DNA of 33,583 bases from an uncultured Thiotrichales bacterium (GCA_903824965.1 CAIJYR010000037.1:1-33583); one strand, 5' to 3'; positions 1 through 10,419 are shown, numbered from the stretch's first letter. The notes: generated by a model from the sequence alone, not told the origin. Made by a program: numbers and translations.

Positions 1-20
1 AGCCACAGTGCTCTGTGGCT
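1..20. repeat. Perfect 8-bp hairpin at the window edge
   Basis: AGCCACAG and CTGTGGCT form a perfect 8-bp stem around a 4-nt TGCT loop. No T-run follows directly on the plus strand, so a simple intrinsic terminator is not evident. It could be part of the structured 3' end of a mobile element or gene lying left of the window. The pairing is certain; the function is unknown. Confidence 0.6.
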
Positions 21-27
21 TAGGCTG

Positions 28-125
28 GTCAACCCCAGGCTTGCTTTCACAAGCCCCGCCTTTAGGCGGGGGTGGTTGACTTCAGAAATAACAAAATCAG
101 TCAAACACAAAAAAGTCAACCCCAG
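28..125 (+). mobile_element. IS200/IS605-like end palindrome with flanking direct repeats (remnant)
   Basis: CCCCGCC (54-60) and GGCGGGG (65-71) form a 7-bp stem with a TTTA loop. An outer GTCAACC (28-34) pairs with GGTTGAC (74-80). The 11-mer GTCAACCCCAG occurs at 28-38 and again at 115-125. G/C-rich hairpins with a TTTA-type loop followed by GGTTGAC are typical of the subterminal palindromes of IS200/IS605 elements, as far as I recall. No transposase or TnpB is visible inside the window, so this would be the end of an element lying to the left or a decayed copy. The pairing is directly seen; the family assignment is inference. Confidence 0.45.
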
Positions 126-147
126 AAGATTACCTCTCCCTGCCACA

Positions 148-166
148 CCTCTCCTTTCAGGAGAGG
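148..166 (-). terminator. Hairpin downstream of tgt, possible transcription end
   Basis: CCTCTCCT and AGGAGAGG form a perfect 8-bp stem with a 3-nt loop, 15 bp beyond the tgt stop codon on the minus strand. A T-run (complement of 110-115) comes only about 35 nt later, so this is not a canonical Rho-independent terminator. A third CCTCTCC copy lies at 134-140. It may stabilise the 3' end of the gatC-gatA-tgt transcript. Confidence 0.35.
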
Positions 167-180
167 GGCAACCTGAAAGC

Positions 181-1305
<1,125 letters not shown>

Positions 1306-1315
1306 TTACCGATCC

Positions 1316-2773
1316 TTATCGATCAACCGCTGTGGGCATCTGGGTATGCCAATCGGTTTCTTGTTGGTAGCGGTGTGCGATATTGAGCAAAGAAGCTTCC
1401 CGCCAATAGCCACCAATCATCTGCATCCCGACAGGGCGTCCCCCTACAAACCCAGCGGGCACCGAGATCGCGGGCAGACCGGCCAGGTTCACCGCAATCG
1501 TATAAATATCGGACAAATACATCGTGACTGGATCGGCTGTCTTCTCCCCCAGATTGAAGGCAACCGTCGGCGAGGTGGGCCCAAGAATCACATCGACCTC
1601 TTTGAAAGCACGCAGAAAATCGTTGCTGATGAGGCGGCGTACTTTCTGGGCTTTCAAATAATAGGCATCGTAATACCCTGCGGACAGGGTATACGTACCG
1701 ATCATGATGCGGCGTTTGACCTCGGCACCAAAACCCTCGCTCCGAGAACGGGTGTACAGATCCTGCAGATCGCGTGGTTGTTCACAACGATAGCCATAGC
1801 GTACCCCATCGTAGCGGGCCAAATTAGACGATGCCTCGGCAAGTGCCAGCACATAGTACGTCGGGACCGCAAGGGGCGTGTTGGGTAGGCTGATGGTTTT
1901 TAGCACCGCGCCAAGACGCTGCAATGTCCTCACCGCTTCTTGAATCACCCCATCGACCTGAACATCCAAGCCTTCCCCAAAGTATTCCACGGGCAACCCA
2001 ATCCGTACCCCAGCAAGCGGCGCGTTCAGGGTGGAGAGATAGTCGGGGGCGGGTCGTTCTAGGCTCGTCGAATCCCTCGGATCGAATCCGGCCATCGCAT
2101 CGAGCAGAATGGCGCAATCCTCGGCGCTGTGCGCAAGCGGCCCCCCTTGATCCAGCGATGACGCAAACGCAATCATCCCGTAGCGGGATACTTGTCCGTA
2201 GCTCGGTTTGATGCCCGTTACACCACAAAGGGCCGCCGGTTGACGAATCGACCCACCCGTGTCGGTGCCGGTCGCAACCGTCACCAAACGCGCCGCAACC
2301 GCCGCCGCCGACCCCCCCGAAGACCCCCCAGGCACTGCGTTCAAGTCCCAAGGGTTGCGTACAGGCCCATAGAAACTCGTTTCGTTGGACGAACCCATGG
2401 CAAACTCATCCATGTTCGTCTTTCCCACCATCACGGCACCGGCCTGCCGGAGACGCGCTACAACCGTTGCATCGTAGGGGGCAACAAAACTGTCGAGCAT
2501 CCGCGAGGCACAAGAGGTCTTCACGCCCTTTGTGCAAAAGATGTCCTTGTGCGCAAGCGGAATGCCTAGCAGCGCACCGCGCTCTCCCGCCGCACGACGA
2601 GCATCAGCCGCATCCGCCTCTGCAAGCGCGACGTCGTCCGTGATGCTGATGAATGCGTTGAGTGTGCCGTTCAGGGCGTGAATGCGCTTAAGGGTCTCCT
2701 CGGTCAATTCTCGACTGGAAAACGCGCCCGCATGGAGTCCAGCGGACAACTCGGCAAGGGTCTTGTCATACAT
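1316..2773 (-). CDS. gatA: Asp-tRNA(Asn)/Glu-tRNA(Gln) amidotransferase subunit A
   Basis: Glutaminase subunit of GatCAB, which converts misacylated Glu-tRNA(Gln) and/or Asp-tRNA(Asn) to the correct amide form using ammonia from glutamine. The 485-residue protein has the full amidase signature, [10 protein letters not shown] through [10 protein letters not shown]. The Lys-cisSer-Ser triad reads as K76, S151 and S175, at spacing matching characterised GatA. It starts with ATG 5 bp after the gatC stop, indicating translational coupling. gatB, which usually completes the operon, is not downstream; tgt takes its place, so subunit B must be encoded elsewhere if the enzyme is active. Confidence 0.97.
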   Translation of the reverse strand: MYDKTLAELSAGLHAGAFSSRELTEETLKRIHALNGTLNAFISITDDVALAEADAADARRAAGERGALLGIPLAHKDIFCTKGVKTSCASRMLDSFVAPYDATVVARLRQAGAVMVGKTNMDEFAMGSSNETSFYGPVRNPWDLNAVPGGSSGGSAAAVAARLVTVATGTDTGGSIRQPAALCGVTGIKPSYGQVSRYGMIAFASSLDQGGPLAHSAEDCAILLDAMAGFDPRDSTSLERPAPDYLSTLNAPLAGVRIGLPVEYFGEGLDVQVDGVIQEAVRTLQRLGAVLKTISLPNTPLAVPTYYVLALAEASSNLARYDGVRYGYRCEQPRDLQDLYTRSRSEGFGAEVKRRIMIGTYTLSAGYYDAYYLKAQKVRRLISNDFLRAFKEVDVILGPTSPTVAFNLGEKTADPVTMYLSDIYTIAVNLAGLPAISVPAGFVGGRPVGMQMIGGYWREASLLNIAHRYQQETDWHTQMPTAVDR

Positions 2774-2778
2774 GGGCG

Positions 2779-3066
2779 TTACTCGATGACCTTGGGAACC
2801 AGATACAAGCCTTCTGTCGCCATGGGCGCAATGGACTGGAACAAGCTACGCTCATCGGCCTCCGTGACCTGGTCGGGACGCAGTCGCAGCGTGGCATCCA
2901 AGGGGTGGGCCATAGGTACCACACCCTCCGTGTCCACGCCCTCCATCTGGCGAACAAAATCCAAGATGTTGGACAATTCTCCGGAATAGCGGGCAGCTTC
3001 CTCTTCGGTGAGCGCAAGACGCGCCAGGTGGGCAATCCGTTCCACATCCGCTTTTTGCAAAGACAT
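2779..3066 (-). CDS. gatC: Asp-tRNA(Asn)/Glu-tRNA(Gln) amidotransferase subunit C
   Basis: Small 95-residue subunit that wraps around GatA and stabilises the GatAB complex. The N-terminal segment [20 protein letters not shown] and the [16 protein letters not shown] region are the two conserved GatC helical blocks, and the length is normal. GGGGGAAG lies about 7 nt upstream of the ATG as a ribosome site. It is the first gene of the minus-strand gatC-gatA-tgt unit and is divergent from coaBC. An overlapping longer frame (2766-3092) is a shadow. Confidence 0.95.
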   Translation of the reverse strand: MSLQKADVERIAHLARLALTEEEAARYSGELSNILDFVRQMEGVDTEGVVPMAHPLDATLRLRPDQVTEADERSLFQSIAPMATEGLYLVPKVIE

Positions 3067-3100
3067 GCCATCTTCCCCCGCAAAAGAATCAATATCGACT

Positions 3101-3133
3101 ATTCTATCCCTGTTCTATCCTTGTTCTCTACTG
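3101..3133. repeat. Three 11-bp periodic repeats in the gatC/coaBC divergent region
   Basis: ATTCTATCCCT, GTTCTATCCTT and GTTCTCTACTG follow one another at exactly 11-bp spacing, about one helical turn. They sit in the 128-bp gap between two divergent genes, so they could be an operator for one or both promoters. On the minus strand the TAGAAT within this block also resembles a -10 box for gatC, but no good -35 box is at the right distance. Otherwise I see nothing in this gap. Confidence 0.4.
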
Positions 3134-3194
3134 TCCCATCGCCATGGATGGATTTTGATTGCCTTTCCCACACAATGTACCTACACTTTTCGTC

Positions 3195-4460
3195 ATGAGC
3201 AGCTTGTCTGGTAAGCGAATTTTACTCGGTATCAGCGGTGGTATTGCCGCCTACAAAACCCCTGAACTGGTTCGACGCCTACGGGATGCAGGTGCCACCG
3301 TGCGCGTGGTCATGACCCATGCCGCGACTACGTTCATCACCCCCCTGACCCTACAAGCCACTTCTGGCAATCCGGTTCACACAGAACTGTTGGATCACAC
3401 CGCAGAGGCAGGAATGGGCCACATCGAATTGTCTCGGTGGCCTGACGCCGTGCTGATCGCACCTGCTACGGCGAATCGGATGGCACGTCTTGCGGTGGGG
3501 TTGGCCGATGATCTGTTGAGCACGCTTTGCCTTGCGCTGGCCGAGGGGGTTCCGCTCTGCTTGGCACCTGCCATGAACCACCGGATGTGGTCTGCACCAG
3601 CGACGATGCACAATCGTGATACGCTTCTTGCGCGTGGTGTGCATTTGTTCGGCCCAACCAACGGCCCACAAGCGTGTGGAGAGGTTGGCTTGGGACGCAT
3701 GGAAGAACCGCAGCATCTGGTGGAGGATCTGGCGCGGTTGTTTGTCCGACCTTGGTTGGCGGGCCAATCGCTGCTCATTACGGCGGGCCCGACCCGAGAA
3801 GCCCTCGATCCCGTGCGCTTTCTGAGCAATCGCAGTTCTGGCAAAATGGGGTATGCCCTTGCAGCCGCCGCTGCCGCCATGGGTGCGCAGGTAACTTTGG
3901 TCACAGGCCCGACCTCTCTGCCGACCCCACCGAACGTTCGCAGAATCGACGTGGTGTCCGCCCAAGAAATGCTAGGTGCTGTGCTTGACCACATCAGGGA
4001 TTGTGGGATCTTCATCGCCTGTGCTGCGGTGGCCGATTATCGCCCCGTCGTCACTGCTCCACACAAGATCAAAAAACAGGGCGAAAACACCATGGCCCTC
4101 GTACTAGAACGAACCGAGGACATTGTGGCCACGGTGAGTGCTCTGCCACAGCGTCCGTTTGTGGTAGGGTTCGCTGCAGAAACGGAGCAACTCGAAGCCA
4201 ACGCCCTGAAGAAATTGCACAACAAGGGCTTAGATATGGTGGTCGCCAATTGGGTGGGTGGTGAGATAGGCTTCGAGAGCGACGACAATGCCCTTCAGAT
4301 CTATTGGGCAGGGGGACAGAAAATCCTTGCTCGTGCCAGAAAATCAGCGTTGGCGTATACCTTGTTGGAACTCATCGCCGCCCGATTAAACCCTGGCTTA
4401 CACCCTGGCCTGACCTCTGGACACATACCCACACCCGCGCCGACTGGCGCAACTGCATGA
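3195..4460 (+). CDS. coaBC: Bifunctional phosphopantothenoylcysteine decarboxylase / phosphopantothenate-cysteine ligase
   Basis: Carries out two consecutive steps of coenzyme A synthesis: CTP-dependent ligation of 4'-phosphopantothenate to cysteine (CoaB) and flavin-dependent decarboxylation (CoaC). The N-terminal CoaC half shows GISGGIAAYKTPELVRRL, the catalytic-His block GHIELSRWPD, the PAMN motif and the ACGEVGLGRM Cys loop. The CoaB half starts near ITAGPTREALDPVRFLSN and has the dimerisation/CTP motif KIKKQ. The ORF track begins at a TTG at 3159, but E. coli Dfp aligns from the ATG at 3195 (MSSLSGKRI), which I chose although no clear ribosome site precedes it. A dut gene often follows in related genomes and is absent here. 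Confidence 0.95.
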   Translation: MSSLSGKRILLGISGGIAAYKTPELVRRLRDAGATVRVVMTHAATTFITPLTLQATSGNPVHTELLDHTAEAGMGHIELSRWPDAVLIAPATANRMARLAVGLADDLLSTLCLALAEGVPLCLAPAMNHRMWSAPATMHNRDTLLARGVHLFGPTNGPQACGEVGLGRMEEPQHLVEDLARLFVRPWLAGQSLLITAGPTREALDPVRFLSNRSSGKMGYALAAAAAAMGAQVTLVTGPTSLPTPPNVRRIDVVSAQEMLGAVLDHIRDCGIFIACAAVADYRPVVTAPHKIKKQGENTMALVLERTEDIVATVSALPQRPFVVGFAAETEQLEANALKKLHNKGLDMVVANWVGGEIGFESDDNALQIYWAGGQKILARARKSALAYTLLELIAARLNPGLHPGLTSGHIPTPAPTGATA

Positions 4461-4475
4461 ATCCTACGCCACGCC

Positions 4476-7400
4476 ATGGATATTCACTCACTTACCCACA
4501 TTCTGCCACACGCCAAAAAAGGGTCTGCCCATGGGCAGCGTTCTCCCTTGCGGAAATGGTTCCCGCTGCTGATACCACTTGCGATCGCTGTCTGTGTGCT
4601 TGCCATGGTCGCGGCGGGTTTTGTCCTTCTCGCTCTTGAGAACAACCAAGCCCTTCGACAGAACCAACACCACTCCCTGCAGATGGGTACCACCCTCGCC
4701 GGAGCCATCGAACGCTTGGTCCAGAACCAGACCATCCTTCTAGAATCCATTGTCCAGGATCCTGCTTTGGCGCACCTGTTCACAGCGGGAGATGAGATTG
4801 CGCTGACTGCCCGTGCACACGAGATGATGTATTGGTTTCCTAGCGCACTCCAGATCCGACTGCTGCGCAAAGGCACAGCACAAACAGACGAAAAAACACA
4901 ACCTCCTCTCGGCTATGCGGCATTGGCATTGTTACGCGAAGTGGAGGCAGGACGGAAACCACCGATAGAAGTCCATTTTGCTGCCAATGGGAAGCGCAAC
5001 ATGGTCATCGTTCGGCCGATCTCCGATGGCACGGGAAATCTTGTGGGGCATCTCTTGGTACAAGCCTCCTTGGATACGCTTACCAGCCTGCTCGATGCCG
5101 TAAGCCAAGGGGGAAACCTCGTCGTGTTGACACAAGCGACTGGGGGGCGTGACACCATGATTTATCATAAAGGAGATGCCGAGGGTACCGTTTCTGCCGT
5201 CCCTGTGGTTCGTCAGGACATTCGAGGCACCCAATGGCGTCTGACCTACGCAGAGCATCCTCATGCCGAGGACAATCCCACCACTGCCTCGATGAGTGGC
5301 GTGTTGGGTGTGGTGGTGGTGATCATGGGACTGGTTTTGTTCGCGGTACAGGGGGTCTTCCGAAAAGCACTGGAGGAGGATATGGCCACCCTGGTTCTCG
5401 TGCTTCAGAATCGACGGGGCGAACGATGGGATGATCGTTTTGAGGAAGCGCATACGCCGTTCTTTCGTGCGGTTTTTCATGTCTGGGAGGCGATTCGACA
5501 AAGCAGCGAGGGTGATCCAGCGCATCCTCTTACATCACACCTTTCCTTACCTGTTCCATCGCAAGTGGTCGCGCCCGCTGTCTCTAAGCAGGAGGTGCGC
5601 GTGCATCCCATTTTCGAACAAGAGCCACAAGAACCAAGACCGCCCGCTGGTTTGATACCCGTATCAGAATCGTTTGACCCTGCGCCCATGCCTGTGCACA
5701 CGCCGAGCCAGGCCATACCAGTGCTGCCTCTTGCCTCCGATACTCCCGTACCGATCGCCACGCCGATCCTGCAGCCTCCCCTAAGTGCAGCAATGCCACC
5801 ACCGATCGCCACGCCGCCCATGCCAGACACAGCGGAGCTTGTGGCAACGCAGCCCGTTGCTCCAGAGACGAAAGCGCCAGCTCCAGTTCCTGCCCCACTG
5901 CCTGCCCCACCCCCCGCATTGGTTGCAGAACCGACACCCCCAAAGGTATCGACGCCCTCCCTGATGCTCTTGGATTTGGAAGAGGAACCTGCCGCGATCA
6001 TCGCACCCGCAGTGGAAACACCGCCCCCCGTCCAGGCAGCTTCCGGCAGCGGTACCCCCTTAGAATTGTCTTTTGTGGACGGAGACCTCTCGGATATTTC
6101 AGCGACCAACAAGGCAACCGTGGTTCTTCCAACCGTTCCGGTTGCCTCGTCGTCTGCGGCACTCACCCTTTTGGATCTGGGGGGTCAGGGAGATCCGGTT
6201 CCCTCAGCGCCTGTTGTAGACGCAGCACGGAACGCGCCAACACTGTCATCGCCTGTAAAAGAGACGTTTGTACCGATACACCCAGCCAAAGAGCCAGCTA
6301 AAGAGCCATCTAAAGAGCAAAGCGCCATACCTACTCACACACCACGTACTCCCCCCGAATTGTTCCGAGCCTATGACATTCGGGGCGTCGTTGATCACGC
6401 ACTGACGGTCGAGGGGATGCTTGAGATCGGTCGTGCCATCGGATCCGAAGCCCAGGATCGGGGCCAACGGAGCCTTTTGGTCGCACGCGATGGACGTCTT
6501 TCGAGCGCACGCTTTGCGAGCGCACTCGCGCAGGGCCTTTGTGCAACAGGATGCCATGTTATCGATATCGGGCAAGTACCCACCCCCTTGCTCTATTTTG
6601 CAACCCAGTTTCTGGAAACCCAGGCAGGCGTGATGATCACGGCTGGTCATAACCCTCCCCAATGGAACGGTGTAAAAGTCGTGCTACAAGGGGAAACGCT
6701 CTTCGGAGAGGGCATTCAGAAGCTACGCAAACGCATCGACACGGGCCAATTCAGGACGGGGGAGGGCAGTTTGCAAACCATGGAAGTCGCGTCTGCGTAC
6801 CGCACGCACACCACCGTAGACATTGAATTGCAGCGACCCTTACGACTCGTGGTAGACGGGGGCAATGGTGTGGCGGGTGCTTTAGCCGTGCAGATCTACC
6901 GTACCTTGGGTTGTCAGGTTTCGGATCTTTTCTGTGAAGTGGATGGGAATTTCCCAAACCACCTGCCCGATCCGAGTCAACCACAACACCTACGTGCCCT
7001 CATTGGCGCGGTGAAGGCACAGCAAGCAGATCTCGGCATGGCTTTTGACGGCGATGGAGACCGCCTGGTGGTCGTAGACGGCAGCGGCACGATCATCTGG
7101 CCCGACCGATTGATGATGTTGTTTGCCCGTGATCTACTCCCACAACATCCTGGCGCCACGATCGTGTTTGACGTGAAGAGCAGCGCACATCTCGCCGAGG
7201 TCATCAAAAAACACGGGGGACGTCCCCTGATGTGGAAGACCGGCCATTCCCTCATCAAGGCGAAGATGAAGGAAGTAGACGCGATCTTCGCAGGAGAAAT
7301 GAGCGGGCACCTGTTCTTCAAGGAACGCTGGTTTGGCTTCGATGATGGACTGTATGCAGGAGCGCGGTTGTTAGAACTTTTGTCCCGCGACGAGCGTTCG

Positions 7401-7718
7401 CCAAGCAGTGTGTTCGCGACCCTGCCGAGTGGCATCCATACTCCGGAATTGCGCTTAGATTTGCCCAAGGGGGAGAACGAACGCATCATGGATGCCATCG
7501 ACAAAACCAGAGCACGTCTCTCCGGTGCGACCGTCACCCGCATGGACGGGCTGCGGGCCGACTTTGAAGAAGGCTGGGGGTTAGTACGCGCCTCGAATAC
7601 TACGCCCTCTTTGGTGTTTCGCTTTGAAGCGCGTACCCCGCAGGCGCTTCGTCGCATCCAAGATGAGTTCCGGCACATCCTGCTCGAAGCAGGCCCAGGG
7701 TTGAAATTGCCGTTTTAG
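4476..7718 (+). CDS. algC: Membrane-anchored AlgC-type phosphomannomutase/phosphoglucomutase with Ser-to-Gly at the active site
   Basis: The C-terminal ~450 residues (from about 629) align throughout with P. aeruginosa AlgC, which interconverts hexose 1- and 6-phosphates for alginate, LPS and rhamnolipid precursors. Metal motif DGDGDR is intact (D858, D860, D862), as are GEMSGH (E941, H945) and the phosphate-binding RASNTTP. The phosphoserine loop, normally T-G/A-S-H-N-P, reads TAGHNPP: Gly724 (GGT at 6645-6647) replaces the serine that carries the phosphate. The N-terminus adds a membrane segment at about 29-51, an extracytoplasmic domain, a second membrane segment at about 275-295 and a ~250-residue Pro/Ala-rich linker. 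Long AlgC forms with such an N-terminal region are known in pseudomonads; this 1080-residue version is longer. It starts 15 bp after coaBC, so they are probably cotranscribed. Confidence 0.9.
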   Translation: MDIHSLTHILPHAKKGSAHGQRSPLRKWFPLLIPLAIAVCVLAMVAAGFVLLALENNQALRQNQHHSLQMGTTLAGAIERLVQNQTILLESIVQDPALAHLFTAGDEIALTARAHEMMYWFPSALQIRLLRKGTAQTDEKTQPPLGYAALALLREVEAGRKPPIEVHFAANGKRNMVIVRPISDGTGNLVGHLLVQASLDTLTSLLDAVSQGGNLVVLTQATGGRDTMIYHKGDAEGTVSAVPVVRQDIRGTQWRLTYAEHPHAEDNPTTASMSGVLGVVVVIMGLVLFAVQGVFRKALEEDMATLVLVLQNRRGERWDDRFEEAHTPFFRAVFHVWEAIRQSSEGDPAHPLTSHLSLPVPSQVVAPAVSKQEVRVHPIFEQEPQEPRPPAGLIPVSESFDPAPMPVHTPSQAIPVLPLASDTPVPIATPILQPPLSAAMPPPIATPPMPDTAELVATQPVAPETKAPAPVPAPLPAPPPALVAEPTPPKVSTPSLMLLDLEEEPAAIIAPAVETPPPVQAASGSGTPLELSFVDGDLSDISATNKATVVLPTVPVASSSAALTLLDLGGQGDPVPSAPVVDAARNAPTLSSPVKETFVPIHPAKEPAKEPSKEQSAIPTHTPRTPPELFRAYDIRGVVDHALTVEGMLEIGRAIGSEAQDRGQRSLLVARDGRLSSARFASALAQGLCATGCHVIDIGQVPTPLLYFATQFLETQAGVMITAGHNPPQWNGVKVVLQGETLFGEGIQKLRKRIDTGQFRTGEGSLQTMEVASAYRTHTTVDIELQRPLRLVVDGGNGVAGALAVQIYRTLGCQVSDLFCEVDGNFPNHLPDPSQPQHLRALIGAVKAQQADLGMAFDGDGDRLVVVDGSGTIIWPDRLMMLFARDLLPQHPGATIVFDVKSSAHLAEVIKKHGGRPLMWKTGHSLIKAKMKEVDAIFAGEMSGHLFFKERWFGFDDGLYAGARLLELLSRDERSPSSVFATLPSGIHTPELRLDLPKGENERIMDAIDKTRARLSGATVTRMDGLRADFEEGWGLVRASNTTPSLVFRFEARTPQALRRIQDEFRHILLEAGPGLKLPF
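5750..5816 (+). repeat. 16-bp direct repeat inside the algC linker
   Basis: ACCGATCGCCACGCCG occurs at 5750-5765 and 5801-5816, both encoding PIATP. It lies in the Pro/Ala-rich linker and suggests that the linker grows by slippage or local duplication. Confidence 0.7.
6288..6318 (+). repeat. 12-bp tandem repeat at the end of the algC linker
   Basis: AAAGAGCCAGCT, AAAGAGCCATCT and a partial AAAGAGC stand in tandem, encoding AKEPAKEPSKE just before the catalytic domain. This charged repeat is a likely length-variable hinge. Confidence 0.75.
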
Positions 7719-7770
7719 TCTGCGTCCCTGTAAGGTGCCTGATGGTTCGATTCGGACGATAGTTTGAGCG

Positions 7771-10353
7771 ATGAATCGCATCCCTTCGCCAGAAACCCCC
7801 GGCCATACCCCGGGCATACAACAATACTTGCGTATCAAAGCAGAACACCCTGACTCCCTCTTGTTCTACCGCATGGGGGACTTCTATGAGCTGTTCTTCG
7901 ACGACGCACGACGCGCCGCACAATTGCTGGACATTGCCCTCGCAACGCGCGGCACCAGTGCGGGCGCTCCCATTCCCATGGCTGGGGTTCCCTACCATGC
8001 GGCAGAGAGTTATTTAGCACGCCTGATTGGTCTTGGGGAGTCCGTTGCGATCTGCGAACAGATCGGCGATCCCGCGACTTCCAAAGGGCCTGTCGAGCGG
8101 CGGGTGATGCGTGTTCTCACCCCGGGCACCGTCACAGACGAAGCCTTGTTGACCGAGCGTCGTGATAACTTGCTCGTTGCCCTTCACCTCACCGGAAAAC
8201 GGTTTGGTCTTGCTGCACTCGACTTTTCGGGGGGGCGGATTACCGTGCTCGAAGGAAAGGATGAGGAGGATCTCGCAGGGGAATTGGAACGTCTACGTCC
8301 TGCCGAGATCCTGGTCGCGGAGGGCACTCAGCACCCAGTGCTTGCGGGCCGCCGTGGTGTACGTTCGCGTGCTCCGTGGCATTTTGATCGAGACACGGCA
8401 CAACGTCTCCTGACACGGCAGTTTGGTACCCGCGATCTGTCCGGCTTTGGGTGTGATGATCTCCCCCTTGGGTTGTGTGCTGCGGGTTGTCTTGTGCAGT
8501 ATGCCGAGGAAACCCAACGGGGTGCGCTCCCGCACCTTCGCGCCCTCAGCGCCGAGCGACGCGAAGAAGCGCTCCTGCTGGATGCGGCGACACGCCGTAA
8601 CCTGGAACTCGAAACCAGGCTCGTAGGAGGTACCGAACATACCCTGGCGGCGGTTCTTGATCGCACTGCCACCGCTATGGGCAGTCGTTTGCTTCGACGC
8701 TGGCTCGGTCGTCCCCTGCGGGATCGAGTCCTTCTGCGTGGACGCCACCAAGCGGTGGCTACTTTGGTGGCTGCACAGGGCTACCGTGACCTGCACGAAC
8801 GCTTGAGAAACGTGGGGGATATGGAGCGGATTCTCGCACGGATCGGACTCAGAACCGCCCGTCCCCGTGACCTCATGGGATTGCGAACAGGTCTCGCTTT
8901 GCTTCCAGACCTGCGGCAGCAGATCGCCCCATTGGATGCGCCGCTTTTGCAAACACTCTGCGCGGAGATCGCCGATTTTGCGGAGCTTCACGCACATCTC
9001 GATCGTGCCATCGCGGAGAATCCGCCCACAGTGTTGCGCGAGGGAGGAGTGATTCGCACGGGGTACGATGCAGAATTGGACGAACTGCGGACGCTCCATG
9101 AAGATGCAGGACAGTACCTCGTCGCTTTGGAGGCGCGCGAGCGGGCACGTTCTGGACTGCCGAACCTGAAGGTGGGGTACAACAAAATCCACGGGATCTA
9201 TCTAGAGGTAGGACGTGCCTATGCGGATCGTGTTCCGGCTGATTTTGTGCGTCGTCAGACCCTGACAGGCGCGGAACGCTATATCACACCGGAATTAAAA
9301 GCCTTTGAATACCGAGCACTCTCTGCCCGAGAACGATCGCTCGCCCGTGAACGCAGGCTCTACGAAGAACTCTTGGAAGGACTGCAACCAGAACTCCCCG
9401 CGTTGCAGCGTACAGCGGCTGCGCTTGCGTCCCTGGATACGTTGGCGAGTTTTGCAGACTGTGCTGTGACCCTGCGTTGGAGCGAACCCATCCTGAGCAG
9501 TATTCCAGGGATTCACATCGAAGCGGGTCGCCATCCCGTCGTGGAGCAGGCACAGGATGCCCCGTTTGTGCCAAATGGTGTTCATCTGGATGCCACACGA
9601 CGCATGTTGATCATTACTGGCCCGAACATGGGTGGAAAAAGTACATACATGCGTCAAACGGCGCTGATTGTCCTACTGGCCTATATTGGTAGTTTTGTGC
9701 CTGCAGAAGCGACCATCTTGGGGCCGATCGATCGCATTTTCACCCGCATTGGTGCGGCGGATGATCTGGCGGCGGGGCGTTCCACCTTTATGGTGGAGAT
9801 GACGGAAACCGCCAACATTTTGCACAACGCCACCCGCGAGAGTCTGGTGTTGATGGACGAAGTGGGTCGTGGGACGAGCACATTCGATGGTCTTGCGCTC
9901 GCCTGGGCATCGGCGGAACATTTGGCACGGGTGATCCAATCGTATACTTTGTTTGCCACGCATTATTTTGAGCTGACCACGCTTGCGAACGAGCGCGATG
10001 GCATTGCCAACGTGCATCTAGATGCGGCAGAGCATGGCGATCACATTGTTTTTCTCCATGCAGTCAAAGATGGGCCTGCCGATCGAAGTTATGGCCTTCA
10101 GGTCGCCGCCTTGGCAGGGGTGCCTCGGAAGGTCATTGACCAAGCACGCAGCCATCTTTTGCGCCTCGAAAACAACCAATCGATTCCGGCACGTCGGCGT
10201 GCTTTACAATCACCGCAACTTGCGCTTTTTCCCCCTGAGGAATCGCCGGTTGTGCTGGCGCTACGCACGCTTCCGTTAGACGACCTCACGCCGCGTCAGG
10301 CGCTGGATGTGCTCTATCGGTTGCGATCCTTGACTAAACCACCCCATGGCTAA
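7771..10353 (+). CDS. mutS: DNA mismatch repair ATPase MutS
   Basis: Recognises base mismatches and small loops and starts methyl-directed repair together with MutL. The 860-residue protein has the mismatch-wedging F-x-E motif (F38, E40 in GDFYELF), Walker [10 protein letters not shown] (617-625), Walker [17 protein letters not shown] and the C-terminal [16 protein letters not shown] block used for oligomerisation. Compared with E. coli MutS, which ends shortly after that block, this protein carries a short extra tail TKPPHG. The tail is encoded by a palindrome resembling an IS605-type end, and the stop codon lies in its loop. It begins 52 bp after algC. No strong promoter is visible in that gap. 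Confidence 0.97.
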   Translation: MNRIPSPETPGHTPGIQQYLRIKAEHPDSLLFYRMGDFYELFFDDARRAAQLLDIALATRGTSAGAPIPMAGVPYHAAESYLARLIGLGESVAICEQIGDPATSKGPVERRVMRVLTPGTVTDEALLTERRDNLLVALHLTGKRFGLAALDFSGGRITVLEGKDEEDLAGELERLRPAEILVAEGTQHPVLAGRRGVRSRAPWHFDRDTAQRLLTRQFGTRDLSGFGCDDLPLGLCAAGCLVQYAEETQRGALPHLRALSAERREEALLLDAATRRNLELETRLVGGTEHTLAAVLDRTATAMGSRLLRRWLGRPLRDRVLLRGRHQAVATLVAAQGYRDLHERLRNVGDMERILARIGLRTARPRDLMGLRTGLALLPDLRQQIAPLDAPLLQTLCAEIADFAELHAHLDRAIAENPPTVLREGGVIRTGYDAELDELRTLHEDAGQYLVALEARERARSGLPNLKVGYNKIHGIYLEVGRAYADRVPADFVRRQTLTGAERYITPELKAFEYRALSARERSLARERRLYEELLEGLQPELPALQRTAAALASLDTLASFADCAVTLRWSEPILSSIPGIHIEAGRHPVVEQAQDAPFVPNGVHLDATRRMLIITGPNMGGKSTYMRQTALIVLLAYIGSFVPAEATILGPIDRIFTRIGAADDLAAGRSTFMVEMTETANILHNATRESLVLMDEVGRGTSTFDGLALAWASAEHLARVIQSYTLFATHYFELTTLANERDGIANVHLDAAEHGDHIVFLHAVKDGPADRSYGLQVAALAGVPRKVIDQARSHLLRLENNQSIPARRRALQSPQLALFPPEESPVVLALRTLPLDDLTPRQALDVLYRLRSLTKPPHG

Positions 10354-10368
10354 AGTCCTGGGGTTTCG
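10336..10368 (-). repeat. IS605-end-like palindrome overlapping the mutS stop codon
   Basis: CCCCA (10342-10346) pairs with TGGGG (10359-10363), with an inner GG/CC and outer AAA/TTT extension. Read on the minus strand it gives AAACCCCAGGACTTTAGCCATGGGGTGGTT. This resembles the 51-80 palindrome (AAGCCCCGCCTTTAGGCGGGGGTGGTT), sharing the CTTTAG loop and the GGGTGGTT tail. It probably stems from the same family of mobile or REP-like elements. It could also act as an mRNA 3' stabiliser, but there is no T-run for intrinsic termination. Confidence 0.5.
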
Positions 10369-10419
10369 AGATTGTACCTTTAATCAGCTTAGACCCGACA
10401 CTCACCGAGGTATAACGTA

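Noticed and set aside
2766-3092. 108-aa minus-strand ORF overlapping gatC
   Set aside because: It is in another frame of gatC, has a composition typical of a shadow frame and no recognisable motif, while the gatC frame matches the family over its full length.
5477-6166. 229-aa minus-strand ORF rich in Gly/Ala/Ser inside algC
   Set aside because: It is the antisense reading of the Pro/Ala-rich linker of algC; repeats of that linker explain its length and composition.
8293-9192. 299-aa minus-strand ORF inside mutS
   Set aside because: Long antisense frame of a clearly real gene, without motifs or ribosome site.
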